Program-made: the position numbers and the translations under genes
In this document: piece by piece, positions 45,490 to 55,275 of the stretch
Position numbering within the stretch: position 1 is the stretch's first letter
Layout: every line of letters begins with the position of its first letter
The notes under the pieces: model-generated
The model's database searches: none
Told to the model about the DNA's origin: nothing
Seen by the model: only the letters and a program-made list of their open reading frames with translations
NCBI GenBank assembly: GCA_965199765.1
Contig: CBDATC010000002.1
Coordinates: 744,001-808,000 of the forward strand
DNA: 64,000 nt
Direction of reading: 5' to 3'
From: JAPOXR01 sp965199765
GTDB lineage: Bacteria; Pseudomonadota; Alphaproteobacteria; Rhodobacterales; Rhodobacteraceae

Positions 45490-46983
45490 TCAGCCCCCTT
45501 GCAATGCGCTGACCGCTATGCTTGCCTGTTCAGCATCGTCGAATGGATAAGTGGCGTCGCCAATCACCTGACCGCTTTCATGTCCCTTGCCGGCGATCAG
45601 AAGCACATCGCCGGGCGCCAGCATATCAACGCCGCGCAGTATGGCTTCAGCCCGATCTCCAATATCAAGCGCGTCAGGACACTGGCTCAGGATTTCCGCG
45701 CGGATGGATGCCGGATCCTCATTGCGTGGATTGTCGTCGGTGACAATCACGGCATCGGCGTATTTCCGGGCTGTTTTTCCCATTTCCGGCCGCTTCGCCC
45801 GATCTCGGTCCCCGCCAGCTCCGAACACCACAACAACTCTGCCGGTGAAATGCTGCCGAACTGACCGCAGAGATGAGCGCAGGGCATCCGGCGTATGCGC
45901 GTAATCAACAAAGACCGCAGCGCCGTTTCCGCGCTGTGCGGCGAGCTGCAGCCGTCCTCGCACCCCCTGAAGTTTTTTCAGCGCAGAAAGGACCTCCTCC
46001 CGCGGTTCGCCGGAAGCGACAGCCAACCCAGCTGCTGCAAATGCATTCCAAGCCTGAAAATCACCGAGCAGCCGCAGTTCGAATTCGCACAGCTGTCCGG
46101 CCCAATTCAGCCGCACGACCTGTCCCAGCTTGGTGATCTGCCGACCTGTCAGCGCAATATCCGCTCCTTTTCCGCCGACGGTCACGACCTTATGTCCAAA
46201 TTGTCGCGCCAGCTTTGCCATCTCGGGACCACGGGGCGCATCGATACAGATCACAGCTGTTCCGCCTCTGGGCAGCACTTCGGAAAACAATATTGCCTTC
46301 GAGGCGAAATAGGCCTCGCTGTCTTTGTGATAATCCAAATGATCATGCGTGAGATTTGTGAACGCCGCAGCGCGGAGTTCGACACCGTGCAGTCGCTGCT
46401 GCGCTAATCCGTGCGACGACGCTTCAATGGCAGCGTGCGTAACGCCGACAGCGGACATCTCGGCAAGCATTCTATGCATTGTAATGGGATCCGGAGTCGT
46501 GTGGCTGAGCTGCGCCGAATAGGCGCCTTCGACACCCAAAGTTCCTAAACTCGCCGCCGGACGATCCAACAGCTGCCAGATCTGCCGGCACATGGATGCA
46601 ACCGAGGTTTTTCCGTTGGTGCCGGTGACTGCGACTAAAGTTTCGGGCGCCGAACCGAACCAGTGCGCGGCAGCAGCTGACAGCGCGCGTCGCGGTCTTT
46701 CCTGCAGAACAATCTGCACGTCTTTGGCTTCAAGCCGATCTGCGGCGATTTCCGCTCCGGCACGGTCGGTTAGAATCGCAGCCGCACCGCGATTGACGGC
46801 CTCGGCGGTGAATTCCGCACCATGACATCTGAGACCCGGCAATGCCGCGAATAAAAATCCTTTCCCGACAGCTTGGCTTGATGAAGCGAGGCCTGTGATC
46901 AATGCTTCAGGGCAGGGTGAATCGCAGAGCCCAAGCTCCTTCAGCGTTCTTGTCTCGATTTTGCCTTGATGCGTTGCAGACAT
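45490..46983 (-). CDS. murE: UDP-N-acetylmuramoyl-tripeptide synthetase (meso-DAP adding)
   Basis: Adds the third stem residue. 497 residues with LITGLASSSQAVGKGFLFAA, VAVTGTNGKTSVASMCRQI (ATP loop), LSHTTPDPITMHRMLAEM, EASSHGLAQQRLHGV, FTNLTHDHLDYH, VFVDYAHTPDALRSSLRS and VTDDNPRNEDP. The DNPR motif marks meso-diaminopimelate specificity, as expected for a Gram-negative. The gap to ftsI is 15 bp. Confidence 0.96.
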   Translation of the reverse strand: MSATHQGKIETRTLKELGLCDSPCPEALITGLASSSQAVGKGFLFAALPGLRCHGAEFTAEAVNRGAAAILTDRAGAEIAADRLEAKDVQIVLQERPRRALSAAAAHWFGSAPETLVAVTGTNGKTSVASMCRQIWQLLDRPAASLGTLGVEGAYSAQLSHTTPDPITMHRMLAEMSAVGVTHAAIEASSHGLAQQRLHGVELRAAAFTNLTHDHLDYHKDSEAYFASKAILFSEVLPRGGTAVICIDAPRGPEMAKLARQFGHKVVTVGGKGADIALTGRQITKLGQVVRLNWAGQLCEFELRLLGDFQAWNAFAAAGLAVASGEPREEVLSALKKLQGVRGRLQLAAQRGNGAAVFVDYAHTPDALRSSLRSVRQHFTGRVVVVFGAGGDRDRAKRPEMGKTARKYADAVIVTDDNPRNEDPASIRAEILSQCPDALDIGDRAEAILRGVDMLAPGDVLLIAGKGHESGQVIGDATYPFDDAEQASIAVSALQGG

Positions 46984-46998
46984 TTTGGTTGTGTTTGT

Positions 46999-48732
46999 TC
47001 AGCTTTCCGGGGCCGTGGACGTTCTGCTCGGCTTCAACCCGAGAATAGGAGCGACATCAGTGATGATCTTGGCGGATGTCGGAACCGCGGTTTTGCCGGC
47101 TGAACTCCGGTATGTTCTTTCTTCTGTTATTGGCTCGTCCAAAGAGACAACCAACACATACCGAACATCTTCGGTCGGAAAAACCGAGGCGAATGTCGAG
47201 ATGAATTTATCCTTATGGTAACCCCCTCTGGGATTCGGCTTTTCCGCAGTGCCGGTCTTTCCGCCGACAGAGTAATCGGATAGGTTGGCCGCCGTCGCTG
47301 TTCCATCGGTGACCACATGCCGAAGAATTTCCACAATCTGTTCCGACGTTTTAGGGGAAATCACGGATGTTCTTTCAAAATCGCGGCTGCCGTCCTTTAT
47401 CAGTGTCGGCTGCACGCTATATCCACCATTGGCTAAAATTGCGTACGCAGCCGCCAGATGCACAGGGTTTACAGACATGCCGTGTCCATAAGAAATCGTG
47501 GCGGTTTCAATTTCCTTCCATCTTTGAGGCAACAACGGTTTTCCGTGCGAGGCCTCGCCTAATTCTAGTGTTGTAGGGTCAAACAGACCTAAGGCATCCA
47601 GAAACTGCTTCTGTCTGTTGGTTCCAATCGACAGAGCCAGTCTTGCTGTCGCGGCATTCGAACTCTTTGCGATCAGGTCGGTTACGGACAGCGTCTCGCT
47701 ATCCGTCTTGCCTCTGAACTTCCTGCCTTTGATTTCGAGGAGTTTATTTGAAATCTGTGTGTCGGGAGTTACCAAACCTAATTCGAGCGCCTGTGCCGCG
47801 GCAAAAGTCTTAAAAGTCGAACCCAACTCATAAACTCCATGAACCGCCTTAAAAAAGAGCGGGCTTTGCGAGCCGGCATCGCGGTCGAAATAAGCCCCGC
47901 GGTCATTCGGATCGAACTGCGGCAATGAAACAAGCGCCAGGATTTCGCCTGTGTGCACATCCATCAGCACCGCGCTGGCCGCGATCGCGCGATAAACCTT
48001 CATCGAAGCGGCAAGCGTCTTTTCGATGATGAACTGAACTGTTTGATCAACCGACAACCGCAGCGGCTCTCCGTCTCGAGCCGGGTCTTGGAGTTCCTGA
48101 TCAAAATACTTCTCCACGCCTGCGGAACCGATCAATTCTACAAAGCGAGACCCTTCCTCACCGAACGAAATACCACCGAGAATGTGTGAAAACAGGGTTC
48201 CTTTAGGATATATTCTAGTCTCGCGCGGCCCCATATACAGTCCGGGTTCTCCGAGATCATGAACAGCCTGCTGCTGCTCCGGAGTCATTTCGCGTTTGAT
48301 CCACATGAATTTTCGACCGTCGGACAACTGAGCCGCCAGCCTTTCGACGTCAATATCATCGAAAATTCCGGCGAGTTTCTCAACGGCCTGACGAATGCTT
48401 TCTTTACCGGACATCTCCCTTGGATGCGCGAAGAGCGAGTGCGTCGAAAGATTCATGGCAAGCACAGCGCCGTTTCGATCAACGATTGAGACGCGTTCAG
48501 TCCATTGTTTGGTGTTCGACGGAACAGCATAAGGTTCTTCAGGTTCAGCCCAAGCGATCAGTGCAATGCGAACAGACACAAGCACAAATGCCATCGCAAA
48601 ACCGAAAAGAATAACGAACTGTCGCCCATGAATGCGCTTGTGAACGGGCTTTAGTGATTTGCCTTCATGCCAACTGTTGAGTTTTGAAGCAAATTCGCTG
48701 CTAATCCGCCATTGGTTGCCGTCCCGGAGCAC
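46999..48732 (-). CDS. ftsI: peptidoglycan D,D-transpeptidase FtsI (PBP3)
   Basis: Septal class B penicillin-binding protein, 577 residues. One membrane anchor (FVILFGFAMAFVLVSVRIALI), a pedestal domain (TERVSIVDRNGAVLAMNLS), then the transpeptidase with ELGSTFKTFA (active-site SxxK), SSNAATARLA (SxN) and GGKTGTAEKPN (KTG). GTG start at 48732 with AGGAGAGGAAG just upstream. Its partners FtsL, FtsW and FtsQ are encoded in the same cluster. Confidence 0.96.
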   Translation of the reverse strand: MLRDGNQWRISSEFASKLNSWHEGKSLKPVHKRIHGRQFVILFGFAMAFVLVSVRIALIAWAEPEEPYAVPSNTKQWTERVSIVDRNGAVLAMNLSTHSLFAHPREMSGKESIRQAVEKLAGIFDDIDVERLAAQLSDGRKFMWIKREMTPEQQQAVHDLGEPGLYMGPRETRIYPKGTLFSHILGGISFGEEGSRFVELIGSAGVEKYFDQELQDPARDGEPLRLSVDQTVQFIIEKTLAASMKVYRAIAASAVLMDVHTGEILALVSLPQFDPNDRGAYFDRDAGSQSPLFFKAVHGVYELGSTFKTFAAAQALELGLVTPDTQISNKLLEIKGRKFRGKTDSETLSVTDLIAKSSNAATARLALSIGTNRQKQFLDALGLFDPTTLELGEASHGKPLLPQRWKEIETATISYGHGMSVNPVHLAAAYAILANGGYSVQPTLIKDGSRDFERTSVISPKTSEQIVEILRHVVTDGTATAANLSDYSVGGKTGTAEKPNPRGGYHKDKFISTFASVFPTEDVRYVLVVSLDEPITEERTYRSSAGKTAVPTSAKIITDVAPILGLKPSRTSTAPES

Positions 48733-48743
48733 AGCTTCCTCTC

Positions 48744-49100
48744 CTAGAATATCGGAGCAGCCAAAAGCAGCTGCGTTTCATGGTCAAATGAAGGATTTGC
48801 ATCTTGGCGGAACGGTATCGAACTGATGTCCGCTAACCGTCTCGCTATTAATGGAACCAGCTGGATGTCGCTTAAGAAGAACCTATCAACGAGGGGCTCT
48901 ATGTTATCCGGGCGGTCCAGATAGGACCATTCCGCCTTGAGCCAGTCCAGTGTTTCGCGCGCTTTACCAATGTCCGTTTGCAAGGATTCTAAGCGTTCGA
49001 TCGCCGCCTTCGTTTTGTAGTTTTCACTATAGGCCCACCAGCCCAAAACAATCATCGGCGCAAAACATAAAGCTAAATAATGCATTTTCATTATGCGCAT
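48744..49100 (-). CDS. ftsL: FtsL-like cell division protein
   Basis: 118-residue bitopic protein between rsmH and ftsI, the usual ftsL position. A short cytoplasmic start is followed by a membrane helix (LALCFAPMIVLGWWAYSE) and a periplasmic coiled coil (KAAIERLESLQTDIGKARE). LKAEWSYLDRPDNIEPLVDR is the conserved stretch of alphaproteobacterial FtsL. Two starts are possible: ATG 49100 inside the rsmH end, or ATG 49091 overlapping the rsmH TAA as TAATG. It scaffolds the FtsQLB-WI complex. Confidence 0.88.
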   Translation of the reverse strand: MRIMKMHYLALCFAPMIVLGWWAYSENYKTKAAIERLESLQTDIGKARETLDWLKAEWSYLDRPDNIEPLVDRFFLSDIQLVPLIARRLADISSIPFRQDANPSFDHETQLLLAAPIF

Positions 49101-50092
49101 CCCATCGCGGCGATGCGGGGAAGGCCAAGATTGCGCGGATTGATCTTGACCGGGGGAGCTTCTGTCCTCAAAGCAACACGAAGTTTGGCTGAACGGGATC
49201 TTGGATTGACCGCCCGCTCCACTTCATCGGGAACGATGGCGCGCCTTGTCAATGGCCGAAAGCGCGGCTGATGAAGGATTTGGTGCGGGAAGTGCCGTCC
49301 CTGCGTCATGCCGCCTCTGCCGCCATTCATAAAGCGTTTGACAATTCGATCTTCAAGCGAATGAAAGGATATCACAGCTAATCGCCCGCCATGGTGGAGA
49401 AGCCGTTCAGCCGCTTCCAATCCACGAACAAGCTGGTCCAGCTCGTTGTTTACGGCGATTCTCAGTGCTTGAAACACACGGGTTGCCGGATGAACGCTGC
49501 TGCCCTGGCGGGGCTTGACGCATGATTCCACAATATCTGCCAAACGACGCGTCGAGCGGATTTCAGCCTTTTTTCTCTCCACTGCTATCCTTTGCGCGAT
49601 CCGCCGCGCCTGCCGTTCCTCTCCCAACACAAAAAACAATTCCGCCAATCGATGTTGGGTTTCATCATTGACGATCTCAGCGGCGGTTCGCCCGGTCCTG
49701 GTCATGCGCATGTCCAGCGGCCCGTCTCTGCGCAGGGAGAATCCGCGTTCCGCCTGATTGAACTGCATGGATGACGCGCCAAGGTCGAAGACCACGCCCT
49801 CTAGTTGTTCTATGGCATTGATTTGAGGCAGCTGATCCAACTCGCCGAAGCAGCCACTCAAAAACCGGAACTTCCCGGCGAGTTCTTGTTCGCGTCTGCG
49901 ACCGAAACCGGCAACATCCGGGTCCCAGTCCACGCCAATGACCATGTCTGCGCCGGCTTCTATGAGAGCGGCTGAAAATCCGCCTGCTCCGCACGTGGCA
50001 TCCACCCAAGCCCCTTCAACTGGAGCAACCTTTCGCAGAAAGCTATCGAGGAGAACCGGCACGTGTGGATACGCGTCCGCAGCTTTGCTCAA
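49091..50092 (-). CDS. rsmH: 16S rRNA m4C1402 methyltransferase RsmH
   Basis: RsmH (MraW) methylates N4 of C1402 in 16S rRNA. 333 residues beginning near AYPHVPVLLDSFL, with motif I VDATCGAGGFSAALIEAG, GVVFDLGASSMQFNQAERGFS, DMRMTRTGRTAAEIVN, VFQALRIAVNNELDQL and VISFHSLEDRIVKRFM. TTG 50092 is chosen because GGGGAGG lies five bases upstream. The longer frame runs 50 codons back into mraZ without family similarity. Ends within ftsL. Confidence 0.95.
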   Translation of the reverse strand: MSKAADAYPHVPVLLDSFLRKVAPVEGAWVDATCGAGGFSAALIEAGADMVIGVDWDPDVAGFGRRREQELAGKFRFLSGCFGELDQLPQINAIEQLEGVVFDLGASSMQFNQAERGFSLRRDGPLDMRMTRTGRTAAEIVNDETQHRLAELFFVLGEERQARRIAQRIAVERKKAEIRSTRRLADIVESCVKPRQGSSVHPATRVFQALRIAVNNELDQLVRGLEAAERLLHHGGRLAVISFHSLEDRIVKRFMNGGRGGMTQGRHFPHQILHQPRFRPLTRRAIVPDEVERAVNPRSRSAKLRVALRTEAPPVKINPRNLGLPRIAAMGCA

Positions 50093-50108
50093 AATGATCC
50101 TCCCCGCA

Positions 50109-50609
50109 CTAAAGCTCGGTCGCAAGCAACACCCAGGGATCTTCCACCTTGCCATCGCTGCGGCAAAGCTGCTCAAGTTCGCTGCAGTGGGCATCATATC
50201 CTTCCGGGTTCCACATTTCGAAAGAGCCGCCGGTTCCGGCAAAGCAAACTTCTCCTTTGATCTTTGCCTTGGCTTTCAGACTTGCCGGGAGGACAAACCG
50301 GCCCGTTGGATCCAAGAGCGCTTTGAAAGATTTGATTTGGTAGAAGAATTCAAGAAATCGTCGTTTCTCTGAAGCAAGATCCATTTCACCAATTGCTTCA
50401 TCAATTTCACGAATTGCTTGTTCGGTATAACACTTTAGATGATCGATACGGCAGTCGCCATAAACAATCGTGAAGGCCGCTGCGCCGCCAGGCAAGTAAT
50501 CCGGATCTCCTGAAATTATGCCTCTTCGAAAATCGGCTGGAATTGAAACACGGCCCTTTACATCAACCTTGTGTCGGCATTCGCCCCTAAATGCAAAAAC
50601 CGCCGCCAT
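50109..50609 (-). CDS. mraZ: transcriptional regulator MraZ
   Basis: 166-residue double SpoVT/AbrB-like protein that autoregulates dcw clusters and may affect RsmH. Copy one: FRGECRHKVDVKGRVSIPADF; copy two: LLDPTGRFVLPASLKAKAKI. The ATG at 50609 gives the family start (MAAVFAFRGE); the longer frame to 50813 has no similarity. It heads the dcw operon, directly before rsmH. I did not find the TGGGA-type MraZ repeat array upstream. Confidence 0.93.
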   Translation of the reverse strand: MAAVFAFRGECRHKVDVKGRVSIPADFRRGIISGDPDYLPGGAAAFTIVYGDCRIDHLKCYTEQAIREIDEAIGEMDLASEKRRFLEFFYQIKSFKALLDPTGRFVLPASLKAKAKIKGEVCFAGTGGSFEMWNPEGYDAHCSELEQLCRSDGKVEDPWVLLATEL

Positions 50610-51216
50610 GTTTCTTTCACACTCAAGCTTTCTTGTAGATTCGCGACCACTCGTCGCTCGGTGCTCTCTTTGATCGAACGCCCAAGCCATGCTGACACCA
50701 GCAGAAGGGGGAGAGGGGTAATTCCGGTGAATAAACATGACCCGGAGCGCCCGATATTTTACTACTCGCCTGTATGAAAGCTGCTCATAATCAACGCCAG
50801 CAACCCAATTCAACGGATCCGCACTACAACCGGACAGGCATTACCGTCATGCGGTCGGCAATAAAGCTATTGTCCGCACTTGGCAAGCAATTTTTGGGAT
50901 GTTACGGAACTAGATGCCACAGCTGAATTATGCTAAAGCATGCGATATTTCAATATATAGTAGATTTTACTTGTATAAGTAAACAATTTATTGATTTTAT
51001 TCCTTAAAAAAATTTTTAACAAATTTCACAAAAATTAAAGAAAAATATGGATTTCACGGGAAATCTATCCACTATTGAAGCTTGCCGAATCAATTTCGTT
51101 GTCTGTGCGAATCACATTCCGCATCGGGAAAGGACGCAAAAATCCAAGCGATCGGCGATGACACTAAAGAGAAACCGGTGGTGTTTGCGGCCGGTTTGAA
51201 ACAAGGCTGGCGGAGG
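50610..51216. promoter_or_regulatory. leader region upstream of the dcw operon
   Basis: This 607-bp stretch between mrp and mraZ has a strongly AT-rich core at about 50940-51070. It contains two perfect hairpin-type palindromes: TTACTT-GTAT-AAGTAA at 50967-50982 and GATTTC-ACGG-GAAATC at 51050-51065. On the minus strand, TTGTTT and TACTAT are 18 bases apart and flank the first palindrome, so it may be an operator between -35 and -10 elements of the mraZ promoter. This is an inference from position and sequence only. Confidence 0.45.
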
Positions 51217-52269
51217 TCAGCTGAGTGCTTTGGCAATTCTTTCGAACACCGGCCATACTTCTGTGCCGCTGTCGTTGAGAGGCACTCCGCGGTCGCCAGA
51301 TCGACCAATCAAAGGATCAAAGGGTATTTCACCGAGAAACGGTATCCGAGACGACTCGGCCTCTCTCCGAACTCCTCCGCGGCCGAACAAATCTCCTGGC
51401 TCACCGCAATTCGGACAAAGATAGTACGACATATTTTCGATCATGCCGAGCACCGGCGCATTGAGTTTCTTAAACATAGTGATGGCGCGCCGAGCATCAG
51501 CCAGCGCCACCGTCTGCGGAGTGCAGACAATGACAGCCCCGGTGAGATCGAACCGCTGGCAAAGTGTCAGCTGAATGTCGCCTGTTCCCGGAGGCAGGTC
51601 GACTAAAAGTATGTCGAGATCGCCCCATTCGACCTGTTGCAGCATCTGCTGCAATGCTCCCATCAGCATCGGTCCGCGCCAAATGACCGCCTCTTCCGGC
51701 GGAAGCAGCAGACCAATCGACATCAGCTTCACACCATGCGCTTCCAATGGTCGAATCAACTTTCCGTCGGGAGAGGTTGGCTTCTGGCTAACTCCCATCA
51801 TCGTCGGAATCGAAGGACCGTAAATGTCTGCATCCAACAGCCCGATTTTTGCGCCAAGACGGCTCATTGCAACGGCTGTATTGACAGAAACCGTTGATTT
51901 GCCAACTCCGCCCTTTCCGGATCCGACCGCGATTATGCGTTCTATGCCCACCAATTTTTTCGGGCCTTTGCCGCCGGTCGGATGCCGTCCTAGCCGAAGA
52001 TCAGGAGGCGCGCCCGTTCCCTTCCCTGAGTCGTGAGCAGTCATGACGACCGAGGTCGACTTTACACCCGGCATGGCATTGACGAGCGACTCTGCCGCCT
52101 GACGCACCGGCTCCATGCGCGCTCCCAGCTCCGGCGGCACCTCCAGCACGAAACTCACCAGCCCATCGGCAACTCGCAGCGCCTTTACCATGTCCTTTGA
52201 AACTATGTCCCCGCCATCGGGCAGACCAACGCGCTGCAGAGTTGCTAGTATCGCTTCTTTTTCCGGCAC
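51217..52269 (-). CDS. mrp: Mrp/NBP35-family iron-sulfur cluster carrier ATPase
   Basis: Fe-S cluster carrier protein (ApbC/Mrp), 350 residues from GTG 52269. The N-terminal MIP18-like (DUF59) domain spans residues 1-85 (EAILATLQRVGLPDGGDI). The P-loop is AVGSGKGGVGKSTVSVN at about residues 114-130, followed by GLLDADIYGPSIPTMMG, DLPPGTGDIQLTL and the cluster-binding CxxC in YLCPNCGEPGDLFG. The GTG has GAGGGG six bases upstream; the frame continues ten codons further, to 52299, with no family match. Monocistronic by spacing. Confidence 0.94.
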   Translation of the reverse strand: MPEKEAILATLQRVGLPDGGDIVSKDMVKALRVADGLVSFVLEVPPELGARMEPVRQAAESLVNAMPGVKSTSVVMTAHDSGKGTGAPPDLRLGRHPTGGKGPKKLVGIERIIAVGSGKGGVGKSTVSVNTAVAMSRLGAKIGLLDADIYGPSIPTMMGVSQKPTSPDGKLIRPLEAHGVKLMSIGLLLPPEEAVIWRGPMLMGALQQMLQQVEWGDLDILLVDLPPGTGDIQLTLCQRFDLTGAVIVCTPQTVALADARRAITMFKKLNAPVLGMIENMSYYLCPNCGEPGDLFGRGGVRREAESSRIPFLGEIPFDPLIGRSGDRGVPLNDSGTEVWPVFERIAKALS

Positions 52270-52570
52270 CAAAGACCCCTCGAAATCCACTATCACCAAA
52301 CTGCCGACATCATTTAGCTGATGGAAGGCTTCGCTAAAAGCGCGGTATGCCGCTCAATTTAGATTGCCTGCCCGTTCGGCTCAATGGAGCGCCGCTGACC
52401 GGATATGCATCCAGCGCGAAAAAACAGCCCCATTGAATGCGCGCGCAGGCTTGCAGGAAATAGATAACAGAGTTGCAAAATCGTCCATTGTCCAGAGCGC
52501 AAAACACCCAATATTCCTTTCCAAGACAAGCGGGAACGATGCTTGTTGTCTTAAAAAAGGGAATAAAACA

Positions 52571-52786
52571 ATGTCCAATATCGCTTACGCAATCTCTCAT
52601 CCGGGAGCGCTCTTTCACAACCTCCGCAATTGGGTCCATTCACTGTCGGACACCCGCAAAAAATACCTTGTCTTTCGACGCACGTTCCGGGAACTCAATA
52701 ATCTCTCGGAACGGGAATTAGATGACATCGGTCTCGCGAGAGGAGATATCCGAGACGCTGCCGCCCATGCCGCAGGTCTGCGTTGA
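52571..52786 (+). CDS. DUF1127 (YjiS-like) small protein
   Basis: 71 residues: N-terminal part SNIAYAISHPGALFHNLRNW, then the DUF1127 motif RTFRELNNLSERELDDIGLAR followed by GDIRDAA. DUF1127 proteins are very common in alphaproteobacteria; some take part in RNA or phosphate-related regulation through the Arg-rich motif. AAGGGA lies eight bases before ATG 52571, and the longer frame upstream (from 52364) lacks similarity. It stands alone on the plus strand between mrp and the helicase gene. Confidence 0.88.
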   Translation: MSNIAYAISHPGALFHNLRNWVHSLSDTRKKYLVFRRTFRELNNLSERELDDIGLARGDIRDAAAHAAGLR

Positions 52787-52935
52787 AACCAACTAGGCCG
52801 GTAACCGGCCCCTCAATCCAACCGGCGGTGCGCTATTCAGAGTGTGCCGCCGGAAATTCATTGCGCATTCTCATTCAGACCGCTTACTAGATCCAAGGTC
52901 GGCGGCGGCACGCGTCAGATCGCGCATCTCACCTG

Positions 52936-55275
52936 CTACCGTTCATCGCCTTTCGCTTTCCGCACATGTTTCGAAACGATGTGCTTGCTGCCTGATTTAT
53001 CAAATTCGATCTGAAGCTTGCCATCGGAAACATCGATGACCTCGCCATATCCGAATTTCAGGTTGAATACACGATCCCCGGCGGAATATTTCACTTCTTC
53101 CTTTTTGGCGTTTTTGGGCGGCTGACTTCCCTGAGTCATAGACCAAGCCCGCTGTTCGAGACGCCGAAACCCGGGTGAATTATATCCGCCCGGCTGACCT
53201 CCAAGCGAAACCTGCCCACCTGCAAAATCCGCACGGCGGCCCGCCGCTCGATAGCTGCCGAACAATCCGGGCGGTGTCAGCACCTCGACATGCGCAGACG
53301 GCAGCTCATCGACGAATCGGGACGTGTGCTGCGCGCTTTGTTCGCCAAACTGAAACCGCGTTGCGGCAAATGAAACATAGCAATCCTCCATCGCCCGCGT
53401 GATCCCGACATAAGCCAGCCGTCTTTCCTCCTCCAGCCCCCGGTCCTGGTCTTCAACAGCGCGGCGAGAAGGAAATACATCCTCTTCCCAACCAGGAAGA
53501 AACACGGCAGGAAACTCCTGCCCTTTTGCGGCATGCAGAGTCATAATCGAAACCTTGTCGGCATTCTGATCTTCGAGATTTTCAAACACTAACGCCACAT
53601 GCTCCAAGAATCCCTGCAGATTGTCGAATTCACTCATGCCCTTTACAAGTTCTTTAAGGTTCTCGATGCGGCCTTCGGCTTCAGGTGTCTTCTGGTTTTT
53701 CCACATTTCCGAAAGCCCGGACTCGTCGATTATCCGGCCGACCAAATCCGTCAGCGGCATCTTGCCTGCTGTGACCAAGGCTTGCCAATTGCGGATATTC
53801 GCCAGCAAAGTTCTGATTCCGCTTGCTGTCCTTGCCGGAAACTTATTTTTCGACAGCAGTGACTCCGCTGCCGCCATCAATGAGCTCTGAGAATCCCTCG
53901 CCTCGATCTGGATCAGCACCTGTGCTTTTTCGCCAACGCCTCGTCTTGGAGTATTCACAATTCGATCAAATGCGAGATCATCTTCCGACGATACTGCAAG
54001 CCGAAGATAAGCCAATGCATCTCTGATTTCCCGCCGTTCGTAAAACCGCGGACCGCCAATCACCCTGTATGGAATTCCCAAGGCCAGGAACCGATCCTCG
54101 ATTTCGCGCATTTGAAACGAAGCGCGGACCAAAACCGCGCAGTCGTCATAGGAACGTTTGGCTCGGCGGCCAATTCCCGCCACAAGCGCCTCGATCTCTT
54201 GCGTAATCCAGCTTGCCTCTGATCGGCCGTCGGCATGTCCGATCACACGAACCTTTTCTCCGCCTCGCAAATCTGTCCAAAGCGTCTTGCCCAGTCGTCC
54301 GGCGTTGTTTGATATAATCGCGCTGGCCGCAGCAAGAATGTGAGCGGTGGACCGGTAATTCTGCTCGAGACGGATCACCCGGGCACCGGGAAAACTCCTT
54401 TCAAACCGAAGGATATTTTCAACAACAGCCCCACGCCAGCCATAAATTGACTGATCATCGTCGCCAACGCAGCAGATGTTTCCATCGCTGCCAGCCAACA
54501 GTTTCAACCAAAGATACTGCGCTGTGTTTGTGTCTTGATATTCGTCGACCAGAATATATTTGAATCTTCTCTGATATTCGCCAAGCAGATCTTCCCGACT
54601 TCGGAAGATATTCACAACATGCATAATGAGGTCGCCGAAATCGACCGCATTCAGTTGTTTCAGACGTGCTTGATACAGCTCGTACAGTTTCCATCCTTTA
54701 CCGTTGAATAAGTGCTTATCTCTTTCATGCACTTCGTCCGGCAAAAGGCACCTGTTTTTCCATGCCTCGATAACTCCGCCGAGATGCCGTGCAGGCCAAC
54801 GCTTTTCGTCGATGTCCGCGGCTTTGATTAACTGCTTCAGGAGTCGAATCTGGTCGTCCGAATCCAAGATCGTAAAGTGCTGATTCAACCCTGCAAGCTC
54901 CGCATGCCGTCGCAGAATCCTCACGCAAATCGAATGAAAAGTCCCCAGCCAAGGAAGACCAGCGGTCTTGAGAGACGCCATTCTTTCGACCCGTCGCCGC
55001 ATTTCCAAGGCCGCTCTGTTCGTAAATGTCACGGCTAGAATTTGAGATGGCCATGCCTTGTCCGCACACAAAAGATGGGCAATTCTCGCTGTCAGGGTTT
55101 TTGTCTTTCCCGAACCAGCGCCTGCCAACACCAAAACGGGACCTTCCACAGTCTTAACCGCTTCGATCTGAGGAGGATTCAAGCCGCTCAAATACTGCAT
55201 TTGGACCGATGTGTCTGACTCAACCCCTTGTTCAGCCGCAGGTTGGCCAAAGATATCAATGGTTTTCTGGGTCAT
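52936..55275 (-). CDS. uvrD: ATP-dependent DNA helicase UvrD/PcrA
   Basis: Superfamily 1 3'-5' helicase in repair, 779 residues. Motif I VLAGAGSGKTKTLTARI, Ia AVTFTNRAALEMRRRV, II ILVDEYQDTNTAQY, III CCVGDDDQSIYGWRGA, IV RLEQNYRSTAHIL, V SIMTLHAAKGQEFPAVFLPG, VI EEERRLAYVGITRA. The C-terminal Tudor-like tail (SAGDRVFNLKFGYGEVIDV) is typical of PcrA/UvrD and contacts RNA polymerase. ATG 55275 has a weak ribosome-binding site. Confidence 0.96.
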   Translation of the reverse strand: MTQKTIDIFGQPAAEQGVESDTSVQMQYLSGLNPPQIEAVKTVEGPVLVLAGAGSGKTKTLTARIAHLLCADKAWPSQILAVTFTNRAALEMRRRVERMASLKTAGLPWLGTFHSICVRILRRHAELAGLNQHFTILDSDDQIRLLKQLIKAADIDEKRWPARHLGGVIEAWKNRCLLPDEVHERDKHLFNGKGWKLYELYQARLKQLNAVDFGDLIMHVVNIFRSREDLLGEYQRRFKYILVDEYQDTNTAQYLWLKLLAGSDGNICCVGDDDQSIYGWRGAVVENILRFERSFPGARVIRLEQNYRSTAHILAAASAIISNNAGRLGKTLWTDLRGGEKVRVIGHADGRSEASWITQEIEALVAGIGRRAKRSYDDCAVLVRASFQMREIEDRFLALGIPYRVIGGPRFYERREIRDALAYLRLAVSSEDDLAFDRIVNTPRRGVGEKAQVLIQIEARDSQSSLMAAAESLLSKNKFPARTASGIRTLLANIRNWQALVTAGKMPLTDLVGRIIDESGLSEMWKNQKTPEAEGRIENLKELVKGMSEFDNLQGFLEHVALVFENLEDQNADKVSIMTLHAAKGQEFPAVFLPGWEEDVFPSRRAVEDQDRGLEEERRLAYVGITRAMEDCYVSFAATRFQFGEQSAQHTSRFVDELPSAHVEVLTPPGLFGSYRAAGRRADFAGGQVSLGGQPGGYNSPGFRRLEQRAWSMTQGSQPPKNAKKEEVKYSAGDRVFNLKFGYGEVIDVSDGKLQIEFDKSGSKHIVSKHVRKAKGDER

